The notes under the pieces: generated by a model
What the model was told of the DNA's origin: nothing
Database searches by the model: none
The model's input: the letters and a program-made list of their open reading frames with translations, nothing else
Translations under genes and position numbers: made by a program
Virus record (IMG/VR): IMGVR_UViG_3300017687_000010
Span: 1 to 33,719 of that record
DNA from: a virus
Strand: one strand, 5' to 3'
DNA length: 33,719 bases
Shown: positions 30,376-33,719 of the stretch, one piece after another
Layout: each line of letters begins with the position of its first letter
How positions within the stretch are numbered: the stretch's first letter is position 1

Positions 30376-31473
30376 ATGACCACCTACTCTGGAGACCAGG
30401 CCGGGGCTAACCTTACTCTGGCCAACGGTGATGTGCTGTCCGGCGACATCACCAACGTCGGTTTCTTCTACGTTCCAGTCGGTGTCACCGTCTCCGTCCC
30501 GACCTTCAGCGGCTCCACCGGAGGTAAGAGCCGCGTCTTCTGCAAGTACGCCCTGATCGGAGGCACGGTTGATGCCAGGGAGAAGGGGTATGGCGGGGGC
30601 GGTGCCGGTGGTGGCGGAGCTTCGGCTCACACCGGGTCGGTAGATAACCAGTTCCCAGGCGGCGCTGGCGGCTCCGGCGAGAAAGGTGGCTCCAACGGTT
30701 CGGCCGGTGGAAACGTCATCGGCGGAGTTGACTACGGACGTCCTGGCGGCAACGGAGGCAACGGCGGCGGCCCCTACGGTGGCCCTGCCGGTGGCGGCGG
30801 AAGCGGCGGCACTCGTTGCGCCACGCACGGAGGCGACGGCGGCAACGGAGGCAAGGGCGGCTACAAAAGCTCCCAGGCCAACGGCGACAGCTCGACCGAC
30901 GAAGATGTCGATCTTGGCGGCGGCGGCGGCGGGGGCGGCGGCGGCGGAGCTGGCATGTGGTGTGGATCCGGCCAATGGGGCAACGGCGGCGCTGGCGGAG
31001 GTGCTGGCGCTGAGGGCGGCGGCGCGTTCGCGGTGTTCGCTCAGTTCAGTCTCGTTGTGACCGGCAGCATCCTCACCAGCGGCGGCGCTACCGGCGGCAA
31101 CGGCTCCATCCCTCCCGGCACCCCCAACGGCAGCGGTGCGGCCGGTGGTTCCGCAACCAGCGCAGGCTCCCGAGCTGGCGCGGCAGGCACCACCTGCGGC
31201 GACGGCTGGTACTCCGGCGACGGAGGCGACGGCGGTGTCGGCGCGGGCGGCGGTGTCCTCCTGGTGTGCCCCGGCCCGTGGGGCATCATCGTGTCCGGCA
31301 CCATCGACACTCGCGGCGGCAACAGCGATACGAGTAACTTTGGCTCCCTCAAAATCTTCGGCGTAGACGGTAAGGTGGACCTCACCGGAGCCACCATCTA
31401 CGCGGGCTGGAACAGCTCGTATGGAACCCCCTACAACCCGAAGAACAAGCAGTTCAAGCAAGCCTGCTGCTAG
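30376..31473 (+). CDS. Glycine-rich protein, receptor-binding tip (adhesin) candidate (365 aa)
   Basis: Residues about 70-305 are made of Gly-rich segments such as GGNGGNGGGPYGGPAGG and a run of 11 glycines, separated by short varied loops. This is the kind of sequence that forms packed polyglycine II helices in tail-tip adhesins such as gp38 of Salmonella phage S16. The two ends read like the beta-rich caps of glycine-rich surface proteins (YALIGGTVDAREKGYGGGG, and SGTIDTRGGNSD). Six spaced cysteines and a C-terminal CC are present. ATG 30376 has AGGAGA upstream. The place after the fibre gene supports a host-recognition role; the fold assignment is inference. Confidence 0.75.
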   Translation: MTTYSGDQAGANLTLANGDVLSGDITNVGFFYVPVGVTVSVPTFSGSTGGKSRVFCKYALIGGTVDAREKGYGGGGAGGGGASAHTGSVDNQFPGGAGGSGEKGGSNGSAGGNVIGGVDYGRPGGNGGNGGGPYGGPAGGGGSGGTRCATHGGDGGNGGKGGYKSSQANGDSSTDEDVDLGGGGGGGGGGGAGMWCGSGQWGNGGAGGGAGAEGGGAFAVFAQFSLVVTGSILTSGGATGGNGSIPPGTPNGSGAAGGSATSAGSRAGAAGTTCGDGWYSGDGGDGGVGAGGGVLLVCPGPWGIIVSGTIDTRGGNSDTSNFGSLKIFGVDGKVDLTGATIYAGWNSSYGTPYNPKNKQFKQACC

Positions 31474-31485
31474 AGGAAGCACAGC

Positions 31486-31803
31486 ATGGAACCAACCATC
31501 GTCAAACTCGTATTCGTGATGCTGGGGCTGATCCTCTCCATCCTCAGTTCGATCACCCTCTACCTGGTACGCAAGACCGCAACCAACACCGACCGACGCC
31601 TGAGCGCCATCGAGAAGACCCAAGGAGAACACATCAGGACGCTGCAGGCTCTCACCGAGCGCCTTCTCAAGGACTATCCCGACAAGGAAGACTGCGACAA
31701 GCGGCACTTCGGGTGCGACCGTCTCCTGGGAGACCATGAAACCCGCATCCGTGTCCTGGAGCATCAGGCGCACGTTCACGGCGAAGCACAACCCGCCACC
31801 TAA
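31486..31803 (+). CDS. Membrane protein with N-terminal span and coiled coil; holin or inner-spanin candidate (105 aa)
   Basis: Residues about 5-26 (IVKLVFVMLGLILSILSSIT) form one membrane span, followed by RK and a charged coiled-coil region to the end, with C65 and C73. T7 has its holin gp17.5 at this place, between fibre and small terminase. One N-terminal span followed by a coiled coil is also the shape of inner-membrane spanins. The topology cannot be decided from the sequence. ATG 31486 has GAGGAAG upstream. Confidence 0.68.
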   Translation: MEPTIVKLVFVMLGLILSILSSITLYLVRKTATNTDRRLSAIEKTQGEHIRTLQALTERLLKDYPDKEDCDKRHFGCDRLLGDHETRIRVLEHQAHVHGEAQPAT

Positions 31804-31815
31804 GGAGTCCAGCCT

Positions 31816-32046
31816 ATGGCCAAGCAAGCCACCGAAGACCAGCTGGGTGAACTCCATGCGGCCCTGGCCCGCGTTCTGAAATCTCGAATCGAGAATGGAG
31901 ACGCCACGGCGGCCGACCTGAACTGCGCCCGGCAGTTCCTCAAGGACAACGGCATCGAAGCCATCCCCGGCGAGAACAAGAGCCTGGATGAGCTGACCAA
32001 GGCTGTCCGCGAGTTCAACCCGGACGAAATCCACAAACCCCACTGA
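31816..32046 (+). CDS. Terminase small subunit, T7 gp18-like (76 aa)
   Basis: The sequence DQLGELHAALARVLKSRIENGDATAADLNCARQFLKDNGIEAIPG matches the phage small terminase pattern of the DNA_Packaging_2 kind. It binds concatemeric DNA and brings it to the large subunit. ATG 31816 has AAGGAG at 31802-31807. It lies directly before the large terminase, as in T7, although T7 has a spanin gene between them. Confidence 0.88.
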   Translation: MAKQATEDQLGELHAALARVLKSRIENGDATAADLNCARQFLKDNGIEAIPGENKSLDELTKAVREFNPDEIHKPH

Positions 32047-32060
32047 CACAAGGAAAACCC

Positions 32061-33719
32061 ATGATCGAAGTACCGGGGCTGCCGCCCCTACCGGACGAGT
32101 TCGGCGATTTTCGCCGTGCCCTGTACCTGATCTGGCGTCACCTGAATCTCCCCCCGCCCACCCGCGTCCAGCTCGATATTGCCCACTTCCTCCAACACGG
32201 CCCGAGACGGAAGATCATCCAAGCCTTCCGTGGAGTGGGCAAGAGCTGGATCACTTCCGCCTACGTTGACTGGCTGCTCCGGCTGAACCCTCAGCTGAAC
32301 ATCCTGGTGGTGTCCGCCTCCAAGGAACGCGCCGACAACTTCTCCACCTTTACCCTCCAGCTGCTCTACGGCATGGACGTTTTCCAGTGCCTGATCCCCA
32401 GATCGAACCAGCGAGAGTCCAAAGTGGCCTTCGACGTTGCTCCGGCCGAGGCTGACCACGCCCCCTCCGTGAAGTCCGTGGGTATCTTCGGACAGATGAC
32501 CGGCTCCCGCGCCGACATCATCATCGCCGACGACATCGAGGTGGCCAACAACTCTGAGACTCAGCTGAAGCGAGACAAGCTCTCCGAGGCGGTCAAGGAG
32601 TTCGACGCCATCCTCAAGCCCGGCGGGATGATCACCTACCTGGGCACCCCTCAGACCGAAGAGACCGTCTACAGCGTCCTGCCGGAGCGCGGCTACACCA
32701 AGCGGGTGTGGCCCGCCAGGTATCCCACCGGCAAGGAGCTGGAAGTATATGGGGCGGACCTGGCTCCCATGCTGCGGGAAGACCTGGAGTATGGCCACGC
32801 CAAGGAAGCCGAGCCTACCGATGCCATGCGCTTCAACGAGGAAGACCTCCAGGAGCGCGAGGCGTCCTACGGGCGCTCCGGCTTCGCCCTGCAGTACATG
32901 CTCAACACCGCCCTGTCCGACCAGGACCGCTACCCGCTCAAGCTGCGCGACCTCATCGTGTACCCCCTGAGTGGTGAGATGGCCCCTGAGAAGCTGGTCT
33001 GGGCGGCTGACCACCGTACCATCCTGGAAGACCTACCCAACGTGGGCATGAAGGGCGACCGCCTGTACGGCCCTGGGTTCATCGCAGACAAGTACGCCCC
33101 CTACACCGGCTGCATCCTAGCCATCGACCCCTCCGGCCGGGGCAAGGACGAGACCACCTACGCGGTCATCAAGATGCTCCACGGCTACCTGTTCCTGATG
33201 GAGGCCGGGGGCTTCCAGGACGGCTACGACGACAAAGTCCTCCAGAACCTCTGTCACATCGCCAAGAAGCATGAGGCCAAGAGGATCATCATCGAGTCCA
33301 ACTTCGGTGACGGCATGTTCACCAGGCTCCTCCAGCCTCACCTGCAGCGTATCTACCCCTGCACCTGCGAGGAAGTCCGGCACAGCATCCAGAAGGAGCG
33401 CCGGATCATCGACACCCTGGAGCCGGTGATGAACCAGCACAAGCTGGTGGTCAACCGCCAGGTGATCCTGGACGACTATGAGTCGGTAAAGCACCTTCCG
33501 CCCGAGCAGGCTGTCCGGCGCAGGTTGTTCTACCAGATGACCCGCCTGACCTCCGAGCGAGGCTCCCTGGCCCACGACGACCGCATCGACGTGCTGGCCA
33601 TCGGGGTTGCCTACTGGGTCGAGCAGATGGGCCAGGACGCTGACAAGAGGATCAGTCAGCGCCGTGAGCAGGAGCTGATGGAGGAGCTGAAGGTCTTCAC
33701 CGGAGAGTCCGCCCTCAGC
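32061..33719 (+). CDS. Terminase large subunit, T7 gp19 type (cut by the window end)
   Basis: The 553 visible codons run to the last base without a stop; T7 gp19 has 586 residues, so about 30-40 are missing. The N-terminal ATPase has Walker A FRGVGKSW (K61) and Walker B IIIADDIE (D157, D158). The nuclease domain has AIDPSGRGKDE (D356), IIIESNFGDG and HDDRIDVL (D510). It pumps DNA into the procapsid and cuts concatemers. ATG 32061 has AAGGAAAA upstream. What follows is not in the window. Confidence 0.96.
   Translation, partial: MIEVPGLPPLPDEFGDFRRALYLIWRHLNLPPPTRVQLDIAHFLQHGPRRKIIQAFRGVGKSWITSAYVDWLLRLNPQLNILVVSASKERADNFSTFTLQLLYGMDVFQCLIPRSNQRESKVAFDVAPAEADHAPSVKSVGIFGQMTGSRADIIIADDIEVANNSETQLKRDKLSEAVKEFDAILKPGGMITYLGTPQTEETVYSVLPERGYTKRVWPARYPTGKELEVYGADLAPMLREDLEYGHAKEAEPTDAMRFNEEDLQEREASYGRSGFALQYMLNTALSDQDRYPLKLRDLIVYPLSGEMAPEKLVWAADHRTILEDLPNVGMKGDRLYGPGFIADKYAPYTGCILAIDPSGRGKDETTYAVIKMLHGYLFLMEAGGFQDGYDDKVLQNLCHIAKKHEAKRIIIESNFGDGMFTRLLQPHLQRIYPCTCEEVRHSIQKERRIIDTLEPVMNQHKLVVNRQVILDDYESVKHLPPEQAVRRRLFYQMTRLTSERGSLAHDDRIDVLAIGVAYWVEQMGQDADKRISQRREQELMEELKVFTGESALS

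Noticed and set aside
30590-31300. Repeat-rich tract as a possible CRISPR or satellite array
   Set aside because: The repeats are glycine codons in a single intact frame with no regular repeat-spacer pattern.
30361-32049. 562-codon open frame on the - strand opposite the glycine-rich and terminase genes
   Set aside because: GGC/GGN repeats read backwards as GCC Ala/Ser/Thr codons and stay open by composition. It spans four well-placed + strand genes.

Overview
This window is a large part of the genome of a lytic, T7-like podovirus of the Autographiviridae type. The evidence is a single-subunit RNA polymerase at the left edge, the full T7-order replication block (SSB, endonuclease I, amidase, primase-helicase, family A DNA polymerase, 5'-3' exonuclease) and the T7-order virion block (portal, scaffold, capsid, tail tubes, internal virion proteins, fibre, small and large terminase). 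All supported genes lie on the + strand, packed with ATGA-type overlaps or short spacers. Base composition is GC-rich with strong G/C third positions, so a GC-rich Gram-negative host is likely; the host cannot be named from this sequence. RNR genes between exonuclease and portal recall aquatic podoviruses (roseophage SIO1, cyanopodoviruses), but that is only an analogy.

Layout. 1-2427: RNA polymerase, starting at base 1, so its upstream signals and the early genes are outside the window. 2428-10921: promoter, three small unknown genes, SSB, endonuclease I, amidase with an N-terminal hydrophobic segment, HNH-like protein, winged-helix protein, primase-helicase with a likely internal start, two unknowns, DNA polymerase, zinc-knuckle protein and exonuclease. 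10916-14050: a second copy of the same promoter, then a nucleotide-metabolism cassette (DUF5664-type protein, small unknown, P-loop NTPase, class II ribonucleotide reductase). 14057-14196: strong hairpin and tRNA-Asn. 14215-19109: hyperacidic small protein, two small conserved proteins, portal, small protein, scaffold, small membrane protein, a structured non-coding stretch with a terminator-like hairpin, a 15-bp inverted repeat and a tRNA-Thr(AGU), then major capsid. 19131-19171: classic intrinsic terminator, in the place of T7 T-phi. 19188-28853: tail tube A and B and internal virion proteins gp13 to gp16. 28904-33719: tail fibre, unknown protein, glycine-rich adhesin candidate, membrane protein, small terminase, and large terminase cut by the window end.

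How it works together. The phage polymerase probably reads from a promoter with the core TTAAGTTGCCCTTAT, seen twice (2465-2485 and 10916-10936), each followed at once by an RNA hairpin. The replication proteins make concatemeric DNA, endonuclease I and exonuclease degrade host DNA, and the reductase cassette turns the released nucleotides into dNTPs. Capsid, tail and packaging genes follow. Lysis is probably by the amidase with one of two small membrane proteins.

The most interesting points are: the new promoter class with its 5' hairpins; an amidase that may have two translation starts (membrane/secreted and cytosolic); a tRNA-Thr with the anticodon AGU, unusual in bacteria; a basic-residue-free hyperacidic 52-residue protein; a polyglycine adhesin; composition-shifted patches in the reductase gene; an SH3/KOW-like module in gp16; and a possible relic or leader ORF in front of the capsid gene.
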